From: Thermoguttaceae bacterium
GTDB lineage: Bacteria > Planctomycetota > Planctomycetia > Pirellulales > Thermoguttaceae
Direction: 5' to 3'
DNA length: 64,000 bases
Assembly (NCBI GenBank): GCA_017939795.1
Contig: JAGBAA010000098.1
Coordinates: 22,981 to 86,980, forward strand
Shown here: positions 44,962-54,158 of the stretch, in pieces
Layout: each line of letters begins with the position of its first letter
Position numbering within the stretch: position 1 is the stretch's first letter
Translations under genes and position numbers: made by a program
Notes under the pieces: generated by a model
Told to the model about the DNA's origin: nothing
Seen by the model: only the letters and a program-made list of their open reading frames with translations
Database searches by the model: none

Positions 44962-45849
44962 TTGCTGCAAAGTATGACAGGATATGGAGATGCTCGTCTG
45001 GAACGGGACGGTATCTCGGTTTTTGTAGAGATCCGGTCGATCAACAATCGCTATCTGAAGATCTCTCCGCGCTATAGTGAACCACTTGGCGCACTGGAAC
45101 TTCAGATCGAGGAAGAGATCCGCAAGTCGATCAGCCGCGGAACGGTTTCCGTGAATGTGAAGATCACGCGTACGTGCCAGGCGGATAATTACCAGATCAA
45201 CCTTCCTCTCTTGAATTCCTACCGCGATCAGCTTCGCAGCTGGTTAGCAGATTCCGGAGATTCGCAGGCGGTCTGGAGCGATTTTCAGACGCTCCTTTCT
45301 TTGCCTGGAGTGATCCAGGATACGTCATCCGAAAGTGAAGAGTCCGTCCTTGCTCCGCTGGTTCTCGAAACGCTTTCGCAGTCTGTTGAAAAACTGATCG
45401 CGATGCGTGTTCGGGAAGGGAAGGCTCTTTCGGAAGATCTGCTTTCGCATCTCCTTACGATCGAAAGTCATTTGGAGCAGGTGATCGTGCGTGCTCCGGA
45501 AGTCGTGAAAGTTTTTAATGAACGCCTCATTGAGCGTCTGAATCGTCTACTGGAATCCCAGGGAGTTGAGGTCGAGCAGTCGGACGTGATCCGGGAGATC
45601 GGCATTTTTACGGATAAATGCGATATTTCAGAAGAGATCGCACGTCTGAAAAGCCATATTTCCCAGTTTCGCATGATCCTTGGTCAGGATGCGTCTCCCG
45701 GCAAAAAACTCGATTTTCTGACGCAGGAGCTTTTCCGTGAGGTCAATACGATCGGATCGAAAGCGAATGATTTTGAGATTTCCAGGGAAGTGATCGAAAT
45801 GAAGGCTTCCATTGAACGAATTCGGGAACAGGTGCAGAACATTGAGTAA
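44962..45849 (+). CDS. YicC family protein (putative endoribonuclease or RNA-decay factor)
   Basis: 295 residues, usual for the family. It begins LQSMTGYGDARLE, the hallmark N-terminus, and ends with the DUF1732 domain (GIFTDKCDISEEIARLKSHI, LDFLTQELFREVNTIGSKAN). The start is a TTG at 44962: AGAGG lies 6 bases upstream and this puts the initiator just before the SMTGYG motif as in relatives; an ATG at 44974 would remove part of it. In E. coli YicC is linked to RNA degradation. It overlaps gmk by 8 bases, a common yicC-gmk pairing. Confidence 0.93.
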   Translation: MLQSMTGYGDARLERDGISVFVEIRSINNRYLKISPRYSEPLGALELQIEEEIRKSISRGTVSVNVKITRTCQADNYQINLPLLNSYRDQLRSWLADSGDSQAVWSDFQTLLSLPGVIQDTSSESEESVLAPLVLETLSQSVEKLIAMRVREGKALSEDLLSHLLTIESHLEQVIVRAPEVVKVFNERLIERLNRLLESQGVEVEQSDVIREIGIFTDKCDISEEIARLKSHISQFRMILGQDASPGKKLDFLTQELFREVNTIGSKANDFEISREVIEMKASIERIREQVQNIE

Positions 45850-46432
45850 ATTTGGCCGTTTGCTTATCCTTTCCGGCCCATCCGGAGTTGGGAAATCCAC
45901 GATTCGGGACCTTGTCCTTGAGCAGTCGTCTGTGCCTCTGCAGCTGAGCGTTTCCGCGACGACCCGCCTGCCTCGCGGTCAGGAGAAAAATGGAGTAGAT
46001 TACTATTTCTTTTCTCCCGACGAATTCCAGAAAATGCGCGACGCGGACGGATTTGTGGAGTGCAAGGAAGTTTTTGGCCGGAATGTCTGGTACGGTACGC
46101 TTCGCAGTGAAGTCGAGGGACATCTTGAAGCTGGACGCTGGGTCATGCTTGAGATCGATGTGGACGGAGCCGCAGATGTGGTTTCACGTTATCCGGATGC
46201 CATTACGGTCTTTATCGCTCCCCCGTCTCTTGAGATCCTGGAAGCCAGACTCCGCAGCCGCGGAACGGAGAGTGAGGAGGCGATCCGAAATCGTCTTTCA
46301 CGTGCGCAGTATGAGATGGAACGTTCCGGATTCTATCGCTATCGTGTCGTGAATGAAGACCTGACGGCGGCGGTAAATGAATTTTGCGAAATTATCCGTG
46401 AGGAAGAAGAAAGAGGAGAAAAACATGATTGA
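45842..46432 (+). CDS. gmk: Guanylate kinase
   Basis: 196 residues. Phosphorylates GMP to GDP with ATP. P-loop GPSGVGKST near residues 12-20, the GMP-binding block SATTRLPRGQEKNGVDYYF, and LEIDVDGAADV. The start is a TTG at 45842 with AGGTG 7 bases upstream; this overlaps the end of yicC by 8 bases in another frame and starts at the homologous position. The stop overlaps the rpoZ start by 8 bases, so the three genes are translationally coupled. Confidence 0.95.
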   Translation: MSKFGRLLILSGPSGVGKSTIRDLVLEQSSVPLQLSVSATTRLPRGQEKNGVDYYFFSPDEFQKMRDADGFVECKEVFGRNVWYGTLRSEVEGHLEAGRWVMLEIDVDGAADVVSRYPDAITVFIAPPSLEILEARLRSRGTESEEAIRNRLSRAQYEMERSGFYRYRVVNEDLTAAVNEFCEIIREEEERGEKHD

Positions 46433-46679
46433 TGAATTGAGAGACATGAACTTGAAGGCGAAGGTCGGCGGTGCATTCAAGCTGACGACGCTGATCCAGA
46501 AACGTCTCGTTGCGCTGAATAAAGGTGCGCAGCCGCTCGTGAATCTTCCGGGGGCCAGCAATCTTGAGATCGCAGTCGCGGAGATCAAGCAGGACAAAAT
46601 CTATCTGAGTATGAAGGACGAACTTCACACCGTGGAAGAAGATGATCTGCGCGACATGGTAGATTTTGACACGATGTAA
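46425..46679 (+). CDS. rpoZ: RNA polymerase omega subunit
   Basis: 84 residues. The core pattern AFKLTTLIQKRLVALNKGAQPLV matches omega (usually LxxLxxKRAxQLxxGAxPLV). It helps assemble beta' into RNA polymerase. The ATG at 46425 follows GAGGAGAAAAAC and lies within the end of gmk. gmk-rpoZ adjacency is widespread in bacteria and supports the call; the sequence alone is divergent outside the core. Confidence 0.85.
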   Translation: MIDELRDMNLKAKVGGAFKLTTLIQKRLVALNKGAQPLVNLPGASNLEIAVAEIKQDKIYLSMKDELHTVEEDDLRDMVDFDTM

Positions 46680-46693
46680 CTGGAGTTGGCGAG

Positions 46694-47233
46694 TTGGAAG
46701 AGAAGCGTGAGATCCTGATCGGAGTGACTGCCGGGATCGCGGCATACAAAACGTGCGATCTCGTCAGTCGTCTTGTCAAAAGCGGCTGCGGCGTGTCTGT
46801 CGTCATGACGCAGAACGCGTCGAATCTCGTGGCCCCGAGGACTTTCCAGGCATTAACGGGACGTCCCGTTTCTGTCCAGATGTTTCAGGGTGGTGATGCG
46901 ATCCCGCACATTGAGCCGGCCCGGAATGCAGATCTTTTCTGTGTTGCGCCGGCAACTGCGAATTTTCTTGGGAAAGCAGCCTGTGGTCTTGCGGACGATC
47001 TTCTTTCTACGCTTTATCTTGCATTTTCCGGTCCTGTGCTTCTGGCTCCCGCAATGAATTGCCAGATGTGGGAAAAACCTTCTGTCCAGCGCAATGTGCG
47101 TCAGCTGATGGAAGACGGAGTTCACTTTGTGGGCCCTGAGTCCGGACATTTAGCCTGCGGAGAGCAGGGAACCGGGCGTATGGCAGAACCGGAACAGATT
47201 TTTAAACGGATCCAGGAGCTCCTTCTGCGCTAG
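46694..47233 (+). CDS. coaC: Phosphopantothenoylcysteine decarboxylase (CoaC part, separate gene)
   Basis: 179 residues, a stand-alone flavoprotein of the HFCD family. It removes CO2 from 4'-phosphopantothenoylcysteine in CoA synthesis. Visible are the FMN-binding start ILIGVTAGIAAYKTCDLVSRL, the motif PATAN and the active-site PAMNCQMW. In most bacteria this domain is fused to CoaB; here the ligase is a separate gene 138 bases downstream. The start is a TTG at 46694, the third TTG start in this cluster, with GGAG about 8 bases upstream and 14 bases after the rpoZ stop. Confidence 0.92.
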   Translation: MEEKREILIGVTAGIAAYKTCDLVSRLVKSGCGVSVVMTQNASNLVAPRTFQALTGRPVSVQMFQGGDAIPHIEPARNADLFCVAPATANFLGKAACGLADDLLSTLYLAFSGPVLLAPAMNCQMWEKPSVQRNVRQLMEDGVHFVGPESGHLACGEQGTGRMAEPEQIFKRIQELLLR

Positions 47234-47335
47234 GTGTTTCCTTTGATCATTCCGTGTTGGGAAATTTTCGTGTTTTCCTGAACATGGCCTGGAAACGGAG
47301 TCGCGTGAGATCCTGTCAAGACCCGGGAAAGAGAC

Positions 47336-47360
47336 GGAGGGCGCTTCGGCATCCTCCTTT
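47336..47360 (+). terminator. Hairpin between coaC and coaB
   Basis: GGAGG (47336-47340) pairs with CCTCC (47353-47357), with GC pairs inside, followed by TTTT. It ends only 12 bases before the coaB start, so it could attenuate coaB. Confidence 0.5.
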
Positions 47361-47371
47361 TAAATGAAATC

Positions 47372-48013
47372 ATGGCGAAAATTCTTTTGACTTCCGGTCC
47401 GACCCGGCAGTACATTGATCCTGTGCGTTTTCTTTCGAATGCGTCGAGTGGACGAATGGGAGCGGCACTTGCTCAGGCTGCGCTGGACGCCGGGCATGAA
47501 GTGACGATTATTTCGGGTCCGGTGGAGATTTCGTATCCTGATGGAGCCTCGGTCGTGTCGGTCGTGACCACGGACGAGATGCTGGAAGAAGCCGAAAAAC
47601 GGTTTCCGGATTTTGACGGTGTGATCGGAGTTGCTGCGCCGTGCGACTACAAGCCGAGCACGGTGGCTAAGCACAAGATCTCCAAAACTGGCGATAAATT
47701 GACGCTGAATTTTGTCGAGACGCCGGATGTCATCGCGACTTTGGGTGCGGAGAAGACGAAGTCGCAGTGGGTCGTTGGTTTTGCGTTGGAGACGGATGAT
47801 GTGCGTCTTCGCGCCTTGCGAAAAATGATCGTGAAAAACTGCGATCTTCTTGTATTGAATGGTCCGTCGGCAATCGATTCCATGGAGAATGAAGTCGAGA
47901 TATTTCTTCGGCCGGGCGATATCATCGCACAGCTTCATGGAACCAAGCGGGAACTTGGAAAGCAGATTTTTGCGTTGATCGAAAAGCATTTGATCCATGG
48001 GGACCGATCCTGA
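47372..48013 (+). CDS. coaB: Phosphopantothenate-cysteine ligase (CoaB part, separate gene)
   Basis: 213 residues. Joins phosphopantothenate and cysteine in CoA synthesis. The sequence opens ILLTSGPTRQYIDPVRFLSN and has ASSGRMGAALAQAAL, then AAPCDYKP (the family's AAVxDxxP) and KISKTGDKLTLNF. The stand-alone form corresponds to the C-terminal half of normal CoaBC. No convincing SD precedes the ATG at 47372; a hairpin lies just upstream. CoaC is encoded by the preceding gene, so together they replace the bifunctional CoaBC. Confidence 0.9.
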   Translation: MAKILLTSGPTRQYIDPVRFLSNASSGRMGAALAQAALDAGHEVTIISGPVEISYPDGASVVSVVTTDEMLEEAEKRFPDFDGVIGVAAPCDYKPSTVAKHKISKTGDKLTLNFVETPDVIATLGAEKTKSQWVVGFALETDDVRLRALRKMIVKNCDLLVLNGPSAIDSMENEVEIFLRPGDIIAQLHGTKRELGKQIFALIEKHLIHGDRS

Positions 48014-48249
48014 TCCAAAGTGCTGCCGAGTGTTTGTGCCGATCTGCCGAGGTCTAATGTCGGGTAGACTGCGCGGGGGCCGGCTGATGGAAAATTTTAT
48101 TTTTGGGAGTCACTCCCTCCGATGGAGCGTGTTTCAGGGCGTTCTTCGGAAGAATTGCGGCTTTTCTGGAAACAGGGGACTGTTTTCGGAGAGAGACCGG
48201 GGAGTTGGTTTTTTGATTTTTTTGCGTATTTGTTGCGGAGATTGAATTC

Positions 48250-51114
48250 ATGCCACGCTATAATCCGTCCGTCATTGAGCCGAAATGGCAGAAGTATTGG
48301 GAAGAAAACGAGACGTTTGCTGCGCCGCGTCTTCCGGGCGAGAAGAAAATGTACGTTCTCGATATGTTTCCGTATCCGAGTGCCAATGGTCTGCACGTCG
48401 GACATCCGGAAGGCTACACCGCGACGGACATCGTGTGCCGTTACCAGCGGATGAACGGCGTGAGCGTCATGCACCCGATGGGATGGGATGCAGTTGGTCT
48501 TCCGGTGGAGCAGTATGCGAAGAAGACGGGGATCCATCCGCGGATCACGACTGAAAAGAACGTCGCGAATTTCCGCCGTCAGCTGAAAATGCTCGGATTT
48601 TCCTACGATTGGGCGCGTGAAGTCGCGACGACGGACGTTGAGTATTTCCGCTGGACGCAGAAGATCTTCCTCGTGCTTTACGATACCTGGTACGATGCAG
48701 AGTCGAAGAAGGGACGTCCGATCTCCGAGCTTCCGATCTCGGAAGATGTACGTGCGGAAGGTGAAGATGCGGTCCGCCAGTACGTGGACGACCATCGTCT
48801 GGCCTACCAGCAGGAAGCTCCGGTGAACTGGTGTCCGATCCTTGGTACAGTACTGGCGAATGAAGAGATCATCGATGGCAAGAGCGAACGCGGCGGTCAT
48901 CCGGTGATCCGTATTCCGATGCGTCAGTGGATGCTTCGCATCACGGCATACGCAGACCGTCTGGCCGATGAGCTTGAAGGACTGGATTGGCCGGAGAGCG
49001 TCAAACTGCTTCAGCGGAACTGGATCGGACGCAGTACTGGCGGCGAGCTGGATTTCTTCATTGGAGCGGAACCGACGGAAGACGGTAAACCGAATGAAGC
49101 AGAGTATCAGCAGTGGCTCGAGAGCCGGAAGGCGTCGAAATATCCGCGCAAACCGGGGAATGATGTGCTGCGCATCTATACGACGCGTCCCGACACGCTT
49201 TTCGGCGCGACATACATGGTGATCTCTCCGGAACATGCACTGGTCAGCCGTCTGACCACTCCGGAAAACGCGGATGCGGTGAAGGCCTACTGTGCGGAAG
49301 CTGCCGGTAAGAGCGATCTGGACCGTACGGAGCTGGCGAAGGAAAAGACCGGGATCTTTACGGGGTCCTATGCGATCAATCCGGTCAACGGCGCGCTGGT
49401 TCCGATCTGGGTCGCGGACTACGTTTTGGCCGGTTACGGCACGGGAGCCATCATGGCGGTGCCGGCGCACGATACGCGGGACTTTGATTTTGCGAAGAAG
49501 TATGCTCTGCCGATCATTCAGGTCGTGGAGCCGGTCGTTGGCGAAAACGGCGTGACGGAAGAGATGGCTCAGAAGCTGCGTGACGGCGTGGAAGCATTCA
49601 CGGTCAGCGGTACGGCGGTGAACAGCGGACAGTTTAACGGAATGGCGACGGGTGACGTGAAGAACGCAGTCGTTTCGTGGCTGGTGGAACTTGGGATCGG
49701 TAAAAAGGCGGTGAACTACAAACTGCGCGACTGGCTCTTCAGCCGTCAGCACATTTGGGGCGAACCGTTCCCGCTTCTGCATGAGCTGGATGAGAATGGC
49801 CAGAAAACGGGCCGTCTGCGAGCCCTGACGGATGCGGACCTCCCGGTGAATCTCCCGGAAATGGAGCAGTTTGACTTCCCGCCGCTTGAAAATCCGGAAC
49901 CGCCGATGGAACATGCGCCGAAAGAATGGCTCTATGTTGAGCTGGACGGCAAAAAGTACAAGCGGGAGACCAACTCGATGCCGCAGTGGGCGGGGTCGTG
50001 CTGGTACTATCTGCGGTACCTGGATCCGAAAAATACGGAATGCTTCGTCGATCCGGAGATCGAAAAAGCCTGGATGCCGGTAGATCTCTACATCGGCGGC
50101 GCGGAACATGCCGTGCTCCACCTTCTGTACGCGCGATTCTGGCACAAAGTGCTCTTTGACCGCGGTTACGTCACGACTCAGGAACCGTTCCAGAAGCTGG
50201 TGAACCAGGGAATGATCCTTGGCGAGATGGAGTATAATGCCTTCCAGAAGCCGGATGGAACGTTCGTCAGTGCGGACAAGGTGAAGTCGATGCCGGAATC
50301 GGAAAAGGCCGAGCTGGCTCGTGTGAAGCTGACGAAGGAAGAAGTGGAAAAGGCGGGCGAGTATTTCGTCATGCGTACGGACAAGTCGATCAAGCTGGAC
50401 AGCCGTGCGTTCAAAATGTCGAAGAGCCGCGGTAATGTCATCAATCCGGATGACGTGGTCAAGGAGCATGGTGCGGACTCTCTGCGCATGTACGAGATGT
50501 TCATGGGGCCGTTGGAAGCGGTGAAGCCGTGGAGTGTGGAAAGCGTCAGCGGCGTCCGTGATTTCCTCGGCCGTGTCTGGCGCATGATCGTGGATGAACG
50601 TGCCGATGAGATGGCTCTGGCGGAGGCAGTTCAGGATGTGGAACCGACGGAAGAGCAGAATCGTGTCCTGCACAAGACGATCAAGGCGGTCCGGAACGAC
50701 ATTCAGGCGATGCAGCTGAACACGGCGATCGCGCGAATGATGGAGTTCCAGAATTTCTTCAGCAAGCAGAAGGTGCGTCCGAAAAAGGCGATGGAGCAGT
50801 TTGTGCTTCTTTTGTCTCCGTATGCGCCGCATATTGCGGAAGAGCTCTGGGAAGTGCTGGGGCATACCAGTACGCTGGCGTATGAAGCATTCCCGACATT
50901 TGATGAATCTGCGCTCGTGGAATCGTCGGTCGAGGTGACGCTTCACATCTGCGGCAAACTTCGTTCCAAGATCCAGCTTCCGGCTGGTCTGGATGCGGAG
51001 GCGACGGAAGCAGCAGCTCTTCAGGACGAAAAATTCCTGCAGTGGATCGAAGGAAAGACGATCGTGAAGAAGATCGTGATTCCGGGCAAGATGGTGAATT
51101 ACGTCGTGAAATAA
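48250..51114 (+). CDS. leuS: Leucyl-tRNA synthetase
   Basis: 954 residues, slightly long for bacterial LeuRS. Class I signatures: HIGH equivalent HVGH (49-52) in [16 protein letters not shown], and KMSKS (722-726). The CP1 editing domain is present, with [14 protein letters not shown] and [15 protein letters not shown]. The C-terminal part has the anticodon-binding helical domain and a terminal domain ending [17 protein letters not shown] lies about 9 bases before the ATG. It is followed by a terminator whose loop holds the -35 box of the next gene. Confidence 0.97.
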   Translation: MPRYNPSVIEPKWQKYWEENETFAAPRLPGEKKMYVLDMFPYPSANGLHVGHPEGYTATDIVCRYQRMNGVSVMHPMGWDAVGLPVEQYAKKTGIHPRITTEKNVANFRRQLKMLGFSYDWAREVATTDVEYFRWTQKIFLVLYDTWYDAESKKGRPISELPISEDVRAEGEDAVRQYVDDHRLAYQQEAPVNWCPILGTVLANEEIIDGKSERGGHPVIRIPMRQWMLRITAYADRLADELEGLDWPESVKLLQRNWIGRSTGGELDFFIGAEPTEDGKPNEAEYQQWLESRKASKYPRKPGNDVLRIYTTRPDTLFGATYMVISPEHALVSRLTTPENADAVKAYCAEAAGKSDLDRTELAKEKTGIFTGSYAINPVNGALVPIWVADYVLAGYGTGAIMAVPAHDTRDFDFAKKYALPIIQVVEPVVGENGVTEEMAQKLRDGVEAFTVSGTAVNSGQFNGMATGDVKNAVVSWLVELGIGKKAVNYKLRDWLFSRQHIWGEPFPLLHELDENGQKTGRLRALTDADLPVNLPEMEQFDFPPLENPEPPMEHAPKEWLYVELDGKKYKRETNSMPQWAGSCWYYLRYLDPKNTECFVDPEIEKAWMPVDLYIGGAEHAVLHLLYARFWHKVLFDRGYVTTQEPFQKLVNQGMILGEMEYNAFQKPDGTFVSADKVKSMPESEKAELARVKLTKEEVEKAGEYFVMRTDKSIKLDSRAFKMSKSRGNVINPDDVVKEHGADSLRMYEMFMGPLEAVKPWSVESVSGVRDFLGRVWRMIVDERADEMALAEAVQDVEPTEEQNRVLHKTIKAVRNDIQAMQLNTAIARMMEFQNFFSKQKVRPKKAMEQFVLLLSPYAPHIAEELWEVLGHTSTLAYEAFPTFDESALVESSVEVTLHICGKLRSKIQLPAGLDAEATEAAALQDEKFLQWIEGKTIVKKIVIPGKMVNYVVK

Positions 51115-51192
51115 TTCCTGAATCGGGATTTTGGGCAGAAAAAAGAGTCCAAAGAAGGAATTTCAGGAGAAAAGTTCTGAAATTTGCGAAAA

Positions 51193-51228
51193 AAGCCGGG
51201 GGATTCCCCTTGACGGCCCCGGCTTCTT
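51193..51228 (+). terminator. Terminator of leuS
   Basis: AAGCCGGGG (51193-51201) pairs with CCCCGGCTT (51217-51225), followed by CTTTC. Confidence 0.75.
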
Positions 51229-51239
51229 TCGAGTATAAT
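51210..51239 (+). promoter_or_regulatory. Promoter of the YfgM-like gene, nested in the leuS terminator
   Basis: TTGACG (51210-51215), 18-bp spacer, TATAAT (51234-51239). The -35 box lies in the terminator loop and the spacer includes its 3' arm. The leader to the ATG at 51436 is about 190 bases with no other signal recognised. Confidence 0.7.
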
Positions 51240-51435
51240 GGGCGCAAATATTTTTGAGTCCGTCAAAAGAAACTTTCATTTTCGGAATACTGCGGGATCC
51301 ATGCTTTGAATGGGAGACTGGATCTCGGGGAAACTGTCCGCAGCCGGAATGGTCAGGCCGCTGGAATGTCCAGGGAAGTTTTCCGAAAATTTCAAGTGGC
51401 TTCAGAAAAAAACATTGAGAGATTGGAAAAAGTCA

Positions 51436-52632
51436 ATGAAAGAAGAAATTCGTCGTGAAAATGAGCTTGAAGTATTCCTTTTGAATATTTACGAAGCGAC
51501 CCGGCAGTACCTTGGCGTGATCATCGTCGTGGTTTTGGTCATCATCGGTTTCGTGCTTGGATCCATGTACCAGAAGCAGCAGGCGCACAAGGCGAAGCAG
51601 CAGGTTTGGGAATCGCTTATCGCGATCCAGGGGGCGGAATACGCGAATGATGAGGAACGCCAGAAGGCGCTGAAAGATTTTGCCGCCGCAAATCTGACCA
51701 CGCTTCCGGGGTCTCAGGTCGCGTACCAGCTGGCGATCGGCAAGCTGAATGAAGGTAACGAGAAGCTCGTCCAGAAGGACAACGCGGGCGCGAAAGCGGC
51801 CTTCGACGAAGCGGCTGCCCAGCTGAAAGCTCTTGCGGATGCTCAGCCGAATTTCCTCATGACGCAGATGGCAAATTTTGCCCTCGGAAAAACGTCGGAA
51901 ATGATGGCGAAAATTGAAAAGCCTGAAGAAAACCTGAAGGCGGCGATGGATTTCTACACGAAAGTCGCTGTTTCGAATGATGCTTATGGAAAAATGGCAA
52001 AAAACATTCTGGATTCTCTGAAACGGGAAGAAGCCAACATTGCGGCACTGTGTGTTGCCCCGGCCCCGGCCGTGACGCCTGAAGAAGCTGCCGCCAGCCA
52101 GGCTGAAAATGCCGCTCTGGATATTCCGGATCCCGAAACGGTCGTTCCGGTCGAAAATCCGGCCCCGCAGGCTGAACTTCCGGCTGAGATCCTACTTGAA
52201 GAAGCTCCGGCTGCTCCGGCAGAAGCAGCTCCGGCCCCGGCCCCTGAAGCTCCGGCAGCTCCGGCAGAAGCCGCTCCTGCCCCGGCCCCTGAAGCTCCGG
52301 CAGCTCCGGTTGAAGCTGCTCCGGCCCCGGCCCCTGAAGCTCCGGCTGCTCCGGTTGAAGCTGCTCCGGCCCCGGCCCCTGAAGCTCCGGCAGCTCCGGT
52401 TGAAGCTGCTCCGGCCCCGGCCCCTGAAGCTCCGGCCGCTCCGGCAGAAGCCGCACCGGCCCCGGCCCCTGAAGCTCCGGCTGCCCCGGCAGAAGCCGCA
52501 CCGGCTCCGGCCCCTGAAGCTCCGGCAGCTCCGGTTGAAGCCGCACCGGCTCCGGCCCCTGAAGCTCCGGCTGCTCCGGTTGAAGCAGCTCCTGCCCCGG
52601 CCCCTGAAGCTCCGGCCGCTCCGGCAGCCTGA
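51436..52632 (+). CDS. YfgM-like membrane-anchored TPR protein with Ala/Pro repeat tail
   Basis: 398 residues. One transmembrane helix (about 26-46, GVIIVVVLVIIGFVLGSMYQ) follows a short cytoplasmic N-terminus, then a ~170-residue helical, TPR-like domain (AYQLAIGKLNEGNEKL, AAFDEAAAQLKALADAQPNF). This recalls YfgM/TolA-like proteins that work near the Sec translocon. The last ~140 residues are nine copies of EAAPAPAPEAPAAPV/A, almost the same as in SecG at 44034. The start at 51436 puts the helix in the right place; the open frame extends upstream but without homology. A common periplasmic location or partner with SecG is inferred. Confidence 0.75.
   Translation: MKEEIRRENELEVFLLNIYEATRQYLGVIIVVVLVIIGFVLGSMYQKQQAHKAKQQVWESLIAIQGAEYANDEERQKALKDFAAANLTTLPGSQVAYQLAIGKLNEGNEKLVQKDNAGAKAAFDEAAAQLKALADAQPNFLMTQMANFALGKTSEMMAKIEKPEENLKAAMDFYTKVAVSNDAYGKMAKNILDSLKREEANIAALCVAPAPAVTPEEAAASQAENAALDIPDPETVVPVENPAPQAELPAEILLEEAPAAPAEAAPAPAPEAPAAPAEAAPAPAPEAPAAPVEAAPAPAPEAPAAPVEAAPAPAPEAPAAPVEAAPAPAPEAPAAPAEAAPAPAPEAPAAPAEAAPAPAPEAPAAPVEAAPAPAPEAPAAPVEAAPAPAPEAPAAPAA
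52222..52629 (+). repeat. 45-bp tandem repeat in the YfgM-like gene (nine units)
   Basis: Nine 45-bp units encoding EAAPAPAPEAPAAPV or a variant ending A. At DNA level a unit differs from the secG unit at only a few positions, mainly a Pro codon for an Ala codon and an Ala codon for a Thr codon. Confidence 0.93.
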
Positions 52633-52650
52633 TTTTAATGGGAATTCCCT

Positions 52651-52680
52651 GAGCGCTGCGTTAGATGCGGCGCTTTTTTT
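52651..52680 (+). terminator. Intrinsic terminator after the YfgM-like gene
   Basis: AGCGCTGCG pairs imperfectly with TGCGGCGCT around a 5-base loop, followed by TTTTTT. Confidence 0.78.
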
Positions 52681-52708
52681 GTAGGTATTTTGTTCTGCAG
52701 GGTAGATC

Positions 52709-53890
52709 ATGTGTGCAGAGAATGAAAATTTTCCGGAAATGGAGTGGGAAGATGAACTGGTTTCCGGCGAGATCGAGACCGACGGCGGCGAGGACGCTCT
52801 TTCTGGAAACAGAGTTCTGTCCGGGACACACACCGTAACGGTGGAATATGATGAATCGGGATGGCGTCTGGATAAATATCTGGTGTACCATTTCCCGGAT
52901 TTCAGCCGGGTCGCGATGCGGAATGCGATTACGGACGGCAATGTGTTCGTGGACGGCAAGACTGCGAAGCCTGCGTACAAACTGAATCCGGGTCAGTCCG
53001 TTCGGATCACTCTTCCAGAACTAGTGCGCGAGTGTCCTCATGCGGAAGATATTCCGCTGGATATTCTCTACGAAGACGATTGGGTCGTGGCGGTCAACAA
53101 GCCGCCGGGAATGGTGGTCCATCCTGCCCGGGGACATTGGAGCGGTACGTTGGCCAGTGCGCTTCAATTTCGGTTTGGGGATGATCTCAGTCAGGCCGGC
53201 GGTCCGCAGCGTCCGGGGATCGTTCATCGCCTGGACCGCGATACGAGCGGCGTGATCCTCGTGGCCCGGAATGATGTCGCGCATGCGAAGCTGGCGGCTC
53301 AGTTTGAGCAGCGGCAGGTACAGAAGGAATACCTGGCGATTGCCTATGGTGCGCCGATCCGGGAATGCGATTGGATCGACGCGCCGATCGGCGACCATTC
53401 TGGAGGTCAGCGTGAGAAAAAGATGATCCGGTTTGACGATCCGGGAGCACGCAGTGCGAGAACGTTTTATGAGACGGAAGATCGATTCGACGGATTCACG
53501 GTTTTTCGCTGTTTTCCGAAAACGGGACGAACACACCAGATCAGGCTTCATCTTGCGCACATTGGGTGTCCGATCGCGGGAGATCTGCTCTATAGTACCC
53601 ATCCGCGTCTCCTTTTGGGAGAGTTGAGGCGGGATCGGTCCCTGCATGGGATCTCGCATGACGAAGCACTTCCGCTTCCAGAGTCAGCCGATGATTTCGA
53701 AAATCTTGATTGGGATCAGGTCCATGCCGGGACGCTGGTTCTGGAACGTCAGGCACTCCATGCGCGGCGTATTGAATTTTTCCATCCGAAGACCGGGGAG
53801 AAAATGCAGCTTGAGGCTCCGCTGCCTCTGGACCTGCGCAGATTTCTCTTCTTGCTGAAACGGTACCGTAAATCGGGAAAGAAACGCTAA
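52709..53890 (+). CDS. RluD-type 23S rRNA pseudouridine synthase
   Basis: 393 residues. An S4 RNA-binding domain (about 51-110, GWRLDKYLVYHFPDFSR, GNVFVDGKTAKPAYKL) is followed by the RluA-family catalytic domain. The active-site motif is HRLDRDTSG (173-181) with catalytic Asp176; further motifs are KEYLAIAYG and TGRTHQIRLHL. It isomerises uridine to pseudouridine, probably in 23S rRNA. An acidic ~40-residue N-terminal extension precedes the S4 domain, and an insert of about 50 residues lies near the end (after AGDLLYSTHP). AGGGTAG is upstream of ATG 52709. RluD is the closest match, but RluC cannot be excluded. Confidence 0.88.
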   Translation: MCAENENFPEMEWEDELVSGEIETDGGEDALSGNRVLSGTHTVTVEYDESGWRLDKYLVYHFPDFSRVAMRNAITDGNVFVDGKTAKPAYKLNPGQSVRITLPELVRECPHAEDIPLDILYEDDWVVAVNKPPGMVVHPARGHWSGTLASALQFRFGDDLSQAGGPQRPGIVHRLDRDTSGVILVARNDVAHAKLAAQFEQRQVQKEYLAIAYGAPIRECDWIDAPIGDHSGGQREKKMIRFDDPGARSARTFYETEDRFDGFTVFRCFPKTGRTHQIRLHLAHIGCPIAGDLLYSTHPRLLLGELRRDRSLHGISHDEALPLPESADDFENLDWDQVHAGTLVLERQALHARRIEFFHPKTGEKMQLEAPLPLDLRRFLFLLKRYRKSGKKR

Positions 53891-53920
53891 GGCGGAATCG
53901 CGGAGCAGTACGGGAAATTC

Positions 53921-53954
53921 CGAAAGATTCCCCTTCTGCTTGGGGGATCTTTCG
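53921..53954 (+). terminator. Hairpin after the pseudouridine synthase gene
   Basis: GAAAGATTCCCC-type arm pairs with GGGGGATCTTTC (ending 53953); a strong stem ending in a short T-run on both strands. Confidence 0.65.
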
Positions 53955-54067
53955 ATTCTGAGCAGGGGCTTCAGGGAAATTTGTTGGTTTTTTTGCGGTA
54001 ATTTGGTGGGAAAAACCGTTTTTTGGTCTCTGTTTGGGAATTTTTCATTAAATTTGAAAAATCCGGA

Positions 54068-54096
54068 TTGACAGTGTAGGAAAAAACAGGTAAACT
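54068..54096 (+). promoter_or_regulatory. Promoter of the lipoprotein gene
   Basis: TTGACA (54068-54073), 17-bp spacer, TAAACT (54091-54096). Confidence 0.7.
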
Positions 54097-54158
54097 TCCA
54101 AAAAGTTCCTTTGTGTGGGAGTTTGTTTCAGGATTTTGGAAAATCAGGTTCGAAAGAG

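Noticed and set aside
48097..50946. Very long minus-strand open frame (949 codons) opposite leuS
   Set aside because: It mirrors leuS codon structure; the predicted protein is Arg/His-rich without domains, and leuS is certain.
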